Shown in pieces: positions 45,909 through 54,755 of a stretch of 64,000 nt of DNA; positions within the stretch are counted from its first letter, which is position 1, and each line of letters starts with the position of its first letter. The notes under the pieces were generated by a model. It was not told the DNA's origin, did not search any database, and saw only the letters and a list, made by a program, of their open reading frames with translations. The position numbers and the translations under genes are program-made. Source of the stretch: Ketobacter sp. (lineage in GTDB: Bacteria; Pseudomonadota; Gammaproteobacteria; Pseudomonadales; Ketobacteraceae); the NCBI RefSeq assembly GCF_003671495.1, contig NZ_RCHN01000019.1, positions 124,001-188,000 of the forward strand, given 5' to 3'.

Positions 45909-47075
45909 TTAATAGGATTTCGGCAAGCCCAGGGCTTTCTCTGCCAGAAAATTCAGAATCATGTGGGGGCTGACCGGGGCGGTTCTGGGAATCAGGATCT
46001 CACGCAGGTAGCGCTCCACGTGATACTCCTGCGCATACCCCATCCCCCCCAAAGTCAACATGGCGGTGTGACATGCTTCGAACCCGGCTTCTGCCGCCAG
46101 GTATTTGCCGGCATTTGCTTCGATGCCACAATCCAGGCCTTGATCGAATAGTGTGGCGGCCTTCATCACCATCAGGTTGGCCGCTTCCAACTGAGCCCAG
46201 CATTTTGCCAGTGGGTGCTGGATTCCCTGGTTCATCCCAATCGGTCGATCGAATACTACGCGCTCATTGGCATAGCGGGCGGCTTTATTCAATGCTGCCC
46301 GGCCCAGTCCAACGGCTTCTGCCGCCAGTAACACCCGCTCCGGATTCAAACCGTGCAGGATGATCTTGAATCCGTCTCCTTCGGCACCAATGCGGTCTTC
46401 TTCCGGTATCCAGAGATCGTTGATGAACAGCATGTTGGAATCCACGGCATGCCGACCCATCTTGTGGATGGTACGCACTTCCATTTTTTCCGGGTCGATG
46501 TCAGTGAAGAAGAGGGTGAGTCCGTCGGTTTTGCGTTTGACTTCTTCCAGCGGTGTGGTGCGGGCCAACAACATGACTTTTTTTGCCACCTTGGCAACCG
46601 AAATCCAGATTTTCTCACCATTCACCCGATACCCGCCGTCTTGCTTTACGGCGCGCGTTTTAAGTTTGGTGGTGTCCAGTCCGGTGTTGGGTTCCGTCAC
46701 GGCAAAACAAATTAAGTCATCGCCATTGATCACCGGCGGCACCATACGCTGTTTTTGTTCCTCTGTACCGAACAGCTCTACAGGCTTCATGGTGAACACA
46801 GGTCCGTGGATGCTGGATGCGGCCGTCATACCGCCACCGGATTCCGCTACGGCCTGCATCATGATGGCGGCTTCGGTGATGCCCAGCCCAGACCCGCCCA
46901 CGGATTCCGGCATGGCAATGCCCAGCCAGCCAGCCTTGGCCATGGTCTGGTGAAAATCATGGGGAAACACACCCTCCCGATCCCGCTCCAGCCAGTAATC
47001 GTCGCTGAATTCGCTGCACTGTTTGAGTACAGCGTCCCGAATTTTCTGTTGGTCATCGGTAAATGAAAAGTTCAC
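45909..47075 (-). CDS. Acyl-CoA dehydrogenase, atypical active site
   Basis: 388 residues, three-domain acyl-CoA dehydrogenase fold. Flavin-binding block CFAVTEPNTGLDTTKLKTRA, then GEKIWISVAK. Near the C-terminus the normal YEGT-type catalytic glutamate is replaced: ERYLREILIPRTAPVSPHM. The base must therefore lie elsewhere, as in some other branches. Ten bases after the CoA-transferase in the Rieske operon. Removes two hydrogens from an unidentified acyl-CoA. Confidence 0.93.
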   Translation of the reverse strand: MNFSFTDDQQKIRDAVLKQCSEFSDDYWLERDREGVFPHDFHQTMAKAGWLGIAMPESVGGSGLGITEAAIMMQAVAESGGGMTAASSIHGPVFTMKPVELFGTEEQKQRMVPPVINGDDLICFAVTEPNTGLDTTKLKTRAVKQDGGYRVNGEKIWISVAKVAKKVMLLARTTPLEEVKRKTDGLTLFFTDIDPEKMEVRTIHKMGRHAVDSNMLFINDLWIPEEDRIGAEGDGFKIILHGLNPERVLLAAEAVGLGRAALNKAARYANERVVFDRPIGMNQGIQHPLAKCWAQLEAANLMVMKAATLFDQGLDCGIEANAGKYLAAEAGFEACHTAMLTLGGMGYAQEYHVERYLREILIPRTAPVSPHMILNFLAEKALGLPKSY

Positions 47076-47085
47076 GGTTCGATCC

Positions 47086-48270
47086 TCAATTGGCTTCTGC
47101 AGCAGGAATATTCAATCCGAGCTCTTCACGCACGGCATCGGTGTCAGCCCCAACAATGGGAGTGGGGGCGGCAATGGTGCCGGGACTCTTTGAGAACCAG
47201 GTGGGAACACCGGGATAGCGGATTTTTCCATAGGGCGATTCCACCTCCTGGAAGAATTCAACGGCATTCAAATGTGGGTTGTCGAACAGCTCATCAGGGG
47301 TACGCAGTGGCGCAGAAGGAATCCCCAATTCACGCAACAGGCTCAACCATTCGTCCGTGGTGCGCTCCTTGAACGTTTCCCCCAGCAGCCCATAGAGCCT
47401 GTTGATCTGCTTGGCCCGTTGTTCCAGGGTAGCGAACTCTTCGCTTTGCCAATGGGGCTTGACCGCATCCATGAACAGGCCCCATTGTTTGTCGTTGTAC
47501 ACCAGCGCAGATATATAACCGTCCTTGGTTTCATAAGGACGGCGATTCGGTGCCACCGCCCGATGATAATTGGCCGGGCCCAGCGGTGGATCAAACAACA
47601 TGCCATTGGCGTGCTCCACCAGCATAAAGGAAGCCATAGCCTCGAACATTCCAATCTCCACTTCCTGGCCCTCGCCGGTACGCTCACGGTGATACAGTGC
47701 CATGACGGTAGCGTAAAGTGCCGTCATACCCGCGATTTTATCGGCCATGATGGTGCCCACATAGTTGGCGTCACCGGTCAGCATTTTTTGGACAATGGGA
47801 ATCCCACACTCCGCCTGGATGGTATCATCGTAGGCCGGCAGGTCAGCATCCGGGCCCCGACGGCTGTAACCATAGCAGTTGGTGTAAATGATGTTAGGCT
47901 GCAACGCAGCGACCGCTTCGTAGCTGAATCCCAGCTTGTTGATGGCTTTGGCCCGCATGGAGTGAATAAAAACATCCGCCGTTTTGATCAGCTCGCGCAC
48001 CACTTCCTTGTCCTCCTCCTTTCTCAGGTCGAGGACGACGCTGCGTTTGCCACGGTTAACATTGACAAAAACCCCACCCATGGCCGGAATGGGCCCCGGT
48101 GAAATAAAGCGGGTGCCATCCCCGCCAGGGGGTTCAATTTTTATCACTTCAGCGCCCATATCGGCCATCATTTGAGTGCAATAGGGCCCCATTACCATAG
48201 CGGTCAGATCGATTACCCGTACCCCGGCAAGGGGGCCGCTGCGTGTGGTTTTATTGTCGTTATTTTTCAT
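47086..48270 (-). CDS. Family III (CaiB/BaiF) CoA-transferase
   Basis: 394 residues. Start GVRVIDLTAMVMGPYCTQMM, then GAEVIKIEPPGGDGTRF, SVVLDLRKEEDKEVVRELI, and the catalytic Asp in LPAYDDTIQAECGI (about residue 153), all as in formyl-CoA and carnitine CoA-transferases. Activates an acid by transferring CoA from another acyl-CoA. Lies 21 bp after the Rieske oxygenase gene. Confidence 0.93.
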   Translation of the reverse strand: MKNNDNKTTRSGPLAGVRVIDLTAMVMGPYCTQMMADMGAEVIKIEPPGGDGTRFISPGPIPAMGGVFVNVNRGKRSVVLDLRKEEDKEVVRELIKTADVFIHSMRAKAINKLGFSYEAVAALQPNIIYTNCYGYSRRGPDADLPAYDDTIQAECGIPIVQKMLTGDANYVGTIMADKIAGMTALYATVMALYHRERTGEGQEVEIGMFEAMASFMLVEHANGMLFDPPLGPANYHRAVAPNRRPYETKDGYISALVYNDKQWGLFMDAVKPHWQSEEFATLEQRAKQINRLYGLLGETFKERTTDEWLSLLRELGIPSAPLRTPDELFDNPHLNAVEFFQEVESPYGKIRYPGVPTWFSKSPGTIAAPTPIVGADTDAVREELGLNIPAAEAN

Positions 48271-48291
48271 GGTATCTACTTCGTCAATGCT

Positions 48292-49662
48292 CTATTTATT
48301 TCCATTTTTCATCGGCTCCGGTTGGCCGATACCCATGTACTGCGCCAAGTTGCGATGGAAGTTGGCGGTGCTCCGTTCCATGTAGGGGTTGGGGCGCGGA
48401 CCGCTAAACCCGGCGGATTTCATGCCTTGCTGTACAGCCGCCATATTGGAGAAATCCTGGGACAATACGTAACACCAGTCCTCCTCTGTGGGAGGGCAGA
48501 ACTCCCATTCGGTTTTGGGTTCCTGGCCGGCGGGAAACAGTTCGAATACCGCTGCTTCAAAAACACATTTATCCGGGTCATAACCGTAGGGACGGGCGCT
48601 GTAGCACAGTGCATTATTGACCGCATGGCCGATCTGGAAATTGGGGAACACCTGCCAGGCGGTACCACTTTTTGCCACATGGGCCGGGTCCACCACCGGC
48701 CACACCACACCGCGGGCTTCGTCCGCACGGCGGGCAGACTCAATCCAGTGTTTCAAGACCTGGTCGGCCGGGGTGCCTTCGGGTAATTCGTCCACCAGGC
48801 GTTGGGCGGCATCCACCAGCGTTTGTGTGGTGTTGGTATTGGCCTTTTCCCAGGTGTACTTCTGCATTTCGGCAGTGGAGATGCGGGGATCATTGTTGGT
48901 GCCCACCCGGAGCTTGGCGGATTGGTTTTCATCCATGTCTTTAGGGCGCTCGTAGCCGATATTACTGTGCTTGCCGTGCGCTTTGGCCCAGCCCCGGAAG
49001 GAACCGTAGGTGTTGAACTCCGGGTGAGTGGTTTGCACGTGGTAGGTCTCGTTGAAGGCTTCCAGGGCGACCTTCCAGTTGCAATCAAAAATGCCCCATT
49101 TGCGCCAACGGAAACGCATATTCTGCAGTTGGAACGGGTCCAGCATACTGGTCACCGGGTCCAGGTAGTCCTGCAGGGGTTCACAATTGGGGTCCAGGTT
49201 AATCCAGATCCATCCGCCCCAGGTGTCAACCCGTACCGGGCTCAGGTTTTTGCAATTGCCATCCAGGGCACCCTGCCAGTCATCCTGGTGGGGGATGTGG
49301 GTGTTTTGGCCGTTCAGATCAAAACGCCAGCCGTGGTAGCCACAAAAGAATTGGGTTTTCTGTCCCTGGGCGTTACGACTTTGAGCCGGAATATCAATGA
49401 GCCTTCGGCCGCGATGGGGGCACACGTTATGGAAGGCGCGGATCTCCCCCTCGGAGCGGGTGAGGATCACAGAATCATCCAGAATCTCGAATGTGATGAA
49501 GTTGCCGTTGTCAGGGATTTCTTCGACCCGGCCGGCCTGCAGCCAGACTTTGCGCCACAGCAAATCGCGTTCTTTAAGCGCGTAGTCCCGTGAGACGTAG
49601 GCGTCCACCGGGATAGTCACCGGTTCGGACAACATCTCTGTCATTGTTATTTTGTCGGTCAT
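48292..49662 (-). CDS. Rieske non-haem iron oxygenase, alpha subunit
   Basis: 456 residues. The Rieske 2Fe-2S ligands are Cys81-x-His83 (NVCPHRGRR) and Cys107-x2-His110 (FFCGYHGWRFD), with 23 residues between the pairs, longer than the usual 15-17. The mononuclear iron site is His208 and His213 in NETYHVQTTHPEF, with an acidic ligand further on. Family members hydroxylate aromatic or alicyclic rings or demethylate. No beta subunit, ferredoxin or reductase is encoded nearby. First gene of a four-gene operon, with a predicted GntR operator at its promoter. Confidence 0.94.
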   Translation of the reverse strand: MTDKITMTEMLSEPVTIPVDAYVSRDYALKERDLLWRKVWLQAGRVEEIPDNGNFITFEILDDSVILTRSEGEIRAFHNVCPHRGRRLIDIPAQSRNAQGQKTQFFCGYHGWRFDLNGQNTHIPHQDDWQGALDGNCKNLSPVRVDTWGGWIWINLDPNCEPLQDYLDPVTSMLDPFQLQNMRFRWRKWGIFDCNWKVALEAFNETYHVQTTHPEFNTYGSFRGWAKAHGKHSNIGYERPKDMDENQSAKLRVGTNNDPRISTAEMQKYTWEKANTNTTQTLVDAAQRLVDELPEGTPADQVLKHWIESARRADEARGVVWPVVDPAHVAKSGTAWQVFPNFQIGHAVNNALCYSARPYGYDPDKCVFEAAVFELFPAGQEPKTEWEFCPPTEEDWCYVLSQDFSNMAAVQQGMKSAGFSGPRPNPYMERSTANFHRNLAQYMGIGQPEPMKNGNK

Positions 49663-49742
49663 CGTCTGCTCCGTTTACTGGTTTGATTCCGGCCTGGCAT
49701 GCAAACCGGACCAGATCCGCCACTGTTCAGCTTGTTTTCATA

Positions 49743-49752
49743 TGTCCGGACA
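49743..49752. promoter_or_regulatory. Predicted GntR operator, site 5 (TGTCCGGACA)
   Basis: Perfect palindrome, extending to ATGTCCGGACAT (49742-49753), identical in core to site 1. It sits immediately at the predicted -10 of the leftward Rieske promoter (minus-strand -35 TTGAAT at 49774-49779, -10 TTTATG at 49751-49756). Confidence 0.7.
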
Positions 49753-49809
49753 TAAATACTGCCATATTCCAATATTCAAAACTATATATTACGCAGATCA
49801 GATTAATAT

Positions 49810-49837
49810 TTGACACAGATGTACGGACAAATATAAG
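49810..49837 (+). promoter_or_regulatory. Predicted gntR promoter with embedded operator, site 6
   Basis: -35 TTGACA (49810-49815), 16-bp spacer, -10 TATAAG (49832-49837). The palindrome TGTACGGACA (49820-49829) fills the spacer between the two boxes, a classic autorepression position. Confidence 0.65.
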
Positions 49838-49871
49838 ATTTCTGTTCGAAAAGTGAGGTGGTTGGGATACG

Positions 49872-50642
49872 ATGAATAAAAGCACAGCCAAGGCAAAAGT
49901 GACGCTAGAGCGCGACCCCAAGCAGCCGTTGTACCTCCAGGTTGCCCACATACTGAAGAAGGAAGTGGTCGAAGGCATTTATCCGGTGGGTACGTTGCTG
50001 CCTACTGAAGATGAGCTCTGCAGACGGTTCGATGTAAGTCGTTATACCGTCAGGGAGGCCCTTCGGGTTCTGCGGGAGGAGGGGCTGGTGATGTCGCGGC
50101 GGGGTGCGGGTACCACAGTAGTGCCCTCGCGGACGCGGGATAACGACATTCACCAGGTCATGAGCGTCAACGATCTACTGGCGTTCGGGACGGATACGCA
50201 TTTTGCCATTGAGTCCATCCAGATGGTGGTGCTGGATAAGAAACTGGCACAACGCGCCGGCCTGCCGGAAGGTTCAGAGTGGCTGCAGGTGCTGGGCTCA
50301 AGGCGAACGGAGGATGCGGACCAGCCGGTGGGCAAATCCGAATACTACATAAATCGCGGATTTGCTGCCGTGGGGCGTATTCTGATGCGGCATCAGGGCC
50401 CGATTTTCCCGTTGATCGAAGATATGTTTGGGCAAAGCGTCAGCGAGGTTCAGCAACAGATTTCAGCAACACTGATAAACAAGAAGTTGGCATCGGAACT
50501 CCATGTGGATGAGAATTCCGCCGCCCTGGAAATCCGGCGTACCTACAAGGTTTCCGATGGCGGTGTGCTGCAGGTAACCATCAATACCCACCCGGCGTCC
50601 CGCTACCGACACTCTATGACACTACAACGATTCAGATCTTAA
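49872..50642 (+). CDS. GntR family regulator (HutC/UTRA subfamily)
   Basis: 256 residues. Winged helix-turn-helix at about 15-85 (PLYLQVAHILKKEVVEGIYP, DVSRYTVREALRVLREEGLV, SRRGAGTTVV) and a UTRA ligand-binding domain at about 105-250. Divergent from the Rieske operon. Two symmetric TGT..CG..ACA sites lie in the shared promoter and further copies upstream of the SDR and ThDP genes, so it probably controls the entire island. It is the first gene of an operon with the acyl-CoA synthetase and extended SDR. Ligand unknown. Confidence 0.93.
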   Translation: MNKSTAKAKVTLERDPKQPLYLQVAHILKKEVVEGIYPVGTLLPTEDELCRRFDVSRYTVREALRVLREEGLVMSRRGAGTTVVPSRTRDNDIHQVMSVNDLLAFGTDTHFAIESIQMVVLDKKLAQRAGLPEGSEWLQVLGSRRTEDADQPVGKSEYYINRGFAAVGRILMRHQGPIFPLIEDMFGQSVSEVQQQISATLINKKLASELHVDENSAALEIRRTYKVSDGGVLQVTINTHPASRYRHSMTLQRFRS

Positions 50643-50654
50643 TGGCGTCAATCA

Positions 50655-52610
50655 ATGACTAAAGCACTTTGGGAACCATCTTCCGCCAGAATTGAAAGCA
50701 CGTTACTCAGTCGCTATATGCAGTTCATTAATCTCAAACTGGGTACAGAGTTTCGAGACTATGATGACCTTTGGCAATGGTCGGTTTCCGAGTTGGATAC
50801 GTTTTGGGATTCGTTGTGGACATTCTTTGATGTAATCGGCCACCGTGAACAGGAGGTTGTGCGGAATCCGGGTGACCCGTTTAACTGTGAGTTTTTCCCG
50901 GGTGCCAAGCTGAACTATGCTGAACATCTGTTACGGTTCTCCAGGGGGGACAAGCCTGCCTTGATCTTCCATCATGAATCCGGGCGCCGCACCGCATTAT
51001 CCTATGCTGATCTGTACGATCAGGTATCGGTACTGCAGCAGGCACTGGAGAGTATGGGTGTTAAGGAAGGTGACCGGGTTGCTGGGTTCCTGCCCAATCT
51101 TCCTCAGACCGCGGTGGCCATGCTGGCGACCACTTCTCTTGGAGCAGTCTGGTCATCCTGCTCTCCGGATTTTGGCCTTAACGGTTTGATGGATCGGTTC
51201 GGCCAGATAGAACCCAAAGTGTTGTTTACCGCAGACGGCTATACCTACAACGGTAAGACCTTCGATTCCCTGGATGTGGTGGCCGGTCTGGCGCATGAGA
51301 TAGAAAGCATTCAGCACTGTGTGGTCATCCCATTTATATCGGAGCATCCGGACATCGATTTCCTGGGCGGAAAAGGTCATCACTATCAGGATCTGGCCGA
51401 CTGTTATTCCCCCCGCGAACTCCAGTTTACCCGGGTAGATTTCAGAGCCCCCCTGTTTATACTGTTTTCTTCCGGAACCACGGGCCTGCCTAAATGCTTT
51501 GTACACTCCGTTGGTGGCACGCTGTTGCACCATCTGAAAGAACACCAATTGCAATGTGATATCCAACCGGGCGACCGCCTGCTGTATTTCACGACCTGTG
51601 GCTGGGCCATGTGGAACTGGCAGGTCAGTGCGCTCGCTTCCGGCGCCAGCCTGGTGTTATATGAAGGCTCGCCTTTCTATCCGGATGCCGATGCGCTGCC
51701 GGCTATTGTCGCTGCCGAGGCCGTGACCCACTTCGGCACCTCAGCCAAGTATCTGGATGCCTGCAACAAGAAAGGCCTGACGCCCAAGGCCAATCATGAT
51801 TTCAGTGAACTACGCACAATGTTTTCCACCGGATCACCATTGTCGAAAGAGGGGTTTCAGTACGTTTACGATTCCTGGAAAAGTGATCTGTGCCTCTCTT
51901 CAATTTCCGGCGGCACCGACATCATCGGTTGTTTTGTTGGTGGCAACCCTATAGGTCCGGTCTATGCCGGGCAATCCCAGAAGCGCCACCTGGGTATGGA
52001 TGTGCAGGTATTCGATGAGAACGGGCAACCCGTTCAGGGGGTAGCGGGAGAACTGGTATGCCTGTCACCGCACCCGGCCATGCCCATTGGGTTCCTCAAT
52101 GATCCGGACCGGCAACGTTATTTCAATGAATATTTCGCAAAATACGAACATGCCTGGTGCCACAGCGATTGGGTGGAATTGACGCCAGAGCAGGGGATGA
52201 TTTTTTTCGGCCGTTCCGATGCAACCTTGAACCCCGGTGGCGTCCGTATTGGAACGTCCGAGATCTACCGGCAGGTTGAAAATATCGATGAGGTATTGGA
52301 GTCGGTGGTCATAGGGCAGGATTGGGATAACGATGTTCGGGTCATTCTGTTTGTGGTATTGAAACCCGATGTCAGTTTGACGGAGGAGCTGGAACGGCGT
52401 ATCCGTGCCGAAATTCGCTCCAATGCCACACCCCGTCACGTACCCGCGAAAATCATTGCGGTAGCGGACATACCCCGCACACACTCCGGCAAGATCACAG
52501 AACTGGCAGTGCGTAACGTGGTTCACGGACGACCGGTAAAAAACGTTGAATCCCTGGCGAATCCGGACTCGCTCCGGTACTTTAAGGATCTTGAAGTTCT
52601 GCAGGTATAG
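50655..52610 (+). CDS. Acetoacetyl-CoA synthetase-like acyl-CoA ligase
   Basis: 651 residues, the length and pattern of acetoacetate-CoA ligases. ATP-binding loop SSGTTGLPKCFVHSVGGTLL, adenylation motif SISGGTDIIG, GRSDATLNPGGVRIGTSEIY, and C-terminal PRTHSGKITELAVRNVVHG with the acyl-adenylate lysine. An N-terminal WSVSELDTFWDSLWTFFDV block is typical of the family. Activates a short or branched keto acid to a CoA thioester; acetoacetate is the known family substrate. Twelve bases after gntR. Confidence 0.92.
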   Translation: MTKALWEPSSARIESTLLSRYMQFINLKLGTEFRDYDDLWQWSVSELDTFWDSLWTFFDVIGHREQEVVRNPGDPFNCEFFPGAKLNYAEHLLRFSRGDKPALIFHHESGRRTALSYADLYDQVSVLQQALESMGVKEGDRVAGFLPNLPQTAVAMLATTSLGAVWSSCSPDFGLNGLMDRFGQIEPKVLFTADGYTYNGKTFDSLDVVAGLAHEIESIQHCVVIPFISEHPDIDFLGGKGHHYQDLADCYSPRELQFTRVDFRAPLFILFSSGTTGLPKCFVHSVGGTLLHHLKEHQLQCDIQPGDRLLYFTTCGWAMWNWQVSALASGASLVLYEGSPFYPDADALPAIVAAEAVTHFGTSAKYLDACNKKGLTPKANHDFSELRTMFSTGSPLSKEGFQYVYDSWKSDLCLSSISGGTDIIGCFVGGNPIGPVYAGQSQKRHLGMDVQVFDENGQPVQGVAGELVCLSPHPAMPIGFLNDPDRQRYFNEYFAKYEHAWCHSDWVELTPEQGMIFFGRSDATLNPGGVRIGTSEIYRQVENIDEVLESVVIGQDWDNDVRVILFVVLKPDVSLTEELERRIRAEIRSNATPRHVPAKIIAVADIPRTHSGKITELAVRNVVHGRPVKNVESLANPDSLRYFKDLEVLQV

Positions 52611-52613
52611 ACC

Positions 52614-53633
52614 ATGTCCGCCATCCACATAATCGATAACAACAAACCAGTTTTGGTAACTGGGGCCAGTGGCTTTGTTGGCAGTCACATTGCTAGACAG
52701 TTGACCGAGCAAGGTCGCAGGGTTCGGGTACTGCTGAGAAAAACCAGCAGCCAGCAGGCGTTACAGGGCTTACCGGTGGACATCGTTTATGGGGATGTTC
52801 TGGATCCAGCATCCCTGGTAAGCGCCATGCAGGGCTGCGAAACGGTGTTCCACAGTGTCGTGGACCCCCGCTTCTGGTTAACCGACCCGACACCCATTTA
52901 TCGCAATAATGTGGACGGTTTGGTTCACTCCATGGAGGCAGCTCTGGACTGTGGTGTGGCACGCTTTGTGTTTACCAGCACCATGGGTACCTTGGGTATC
53001 AATCCACACGGACCGGTGACTGAAGATATCCCGTTTAACTGGCATGATAAGGCACCGGCTTATATATTGGCGCGCCTGAAAGCAGAAGAAACATTCCTGG
53101 ATTATTGCCGCACCCGACAACTGCCTGGGGTTGCCCTGTGTGTTGCCAATACCTATGGGCCACAGGACTACCAGCCCACGCCCCATGGCAACATGCTGTG
53201 GGAGGTTGCCAGCGGTAAGGTTCGGTTCGCCATCAATGCGGGCGCCCCTACTGTGGACATCCGCGATGTGGCTGCGGCGGCTTTATTGGCCGAACAGCAC
53301 GGTCGGGTAGGGCAGCGTTATATCATCGCCAATGAATTCATCAGTAACCGGGATTTCTACAACCTGGCAGCACAGGCCGGCGGTCAAAAGCCCATTCGGA
53401 TCATTCCCCGCTCATTGGCTTATAGCCTGGCCTGGTGTATTGAACGCGTGTTGAAATTATTGAACAAAAAAGACTATCTTGTCAGCACTGACGCCGTGTA
53501 TCTGTCCAACGTGTTTCAGCGCATGGACCACTCGCTGGCCAAAACAGATTTACATTGGAACCCACGCCCAATTGCGGAAACCGTCAGGGACGCCGTCGCC
53601 TGGTATGCGGAGAACCCGCCACGACATGGATGA
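52614..53633 (+). CDS. NAD-dependent epimerase/dehydratase-like extended SDR
   Basis: 339 residues, extended SDR related to 3beta-hydroxysteroid dehydrogenases, dihydroflavonol reductases and HpnA. Cofactor motif VTGASGFVGSHIARQLTEQG. The active-site region reads AYILARLKAEE: Tyr is followed three residues later by Arg rather than the catalytic Lys of YxxxK. This may be conservative or may mean a changed reaction. Starts three bases after the ligase stop, so translation is likely coupled. Substrate unknown. Confidence 0.88.
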   Translation: MSAIHIIDNNKPVLVTGASGFVGSHIARQLTEQGRRVRVLLRKTSSQQALQGLPVDIVYGDVLDPASLVSAMQGCETVFHSVVDPRFWLTDPTPIYRNNVDGLVHSMEAALDCGVARFVFTSTMGTLGINPHGPVTEDIPFNWHDKAPAYILARLKAEETFLDYCRTRQLPGVALCVANTYGPQDYQPTPHGNMLWEVASGKVRFAINAGAPTVDIRDVAAAALLAEQHGRVGQRYIIANEFISNRDFYNLAAQAGGQKPIRIIPRSLAYSLAWCIERVLKLLNKKDYLVSTDAVYLSNVFQRMDHSLAKTDLHWNPRPIAETVRDAVAWYAENPPRHG

Positions 53634-53652
53634 ACAGGTAACGACACGGATT

Positions 53653-53697
53653 AAAAAAAATGCCCAACTGGAGGAGGATCATTGACCTCCAGTGGGC
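53653..53697 (-). terminator. Intrinsic terminator of the NMO-family operon
   Basis: A long stem, GCCC-A-ACTGGAGG (53662-53674) with CCTCCAGTGGGC (53686-53697) and one bulged base. Read on the minus strand it is followed by an eight-base T-run (A8 at 53653-53660), 16 bp after the stop at 53713. Confidence 0.88.
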
Positions 53698-53712
53698 GAG
53701 AGGGAAAAACCG

Positions 53713-54708
<996 letters not shown>

Positions 54709-54755
54709 TCAGTTCTGGTTTGGATTTAAATTGATTGCCATGGGGTTTGCCAGCA

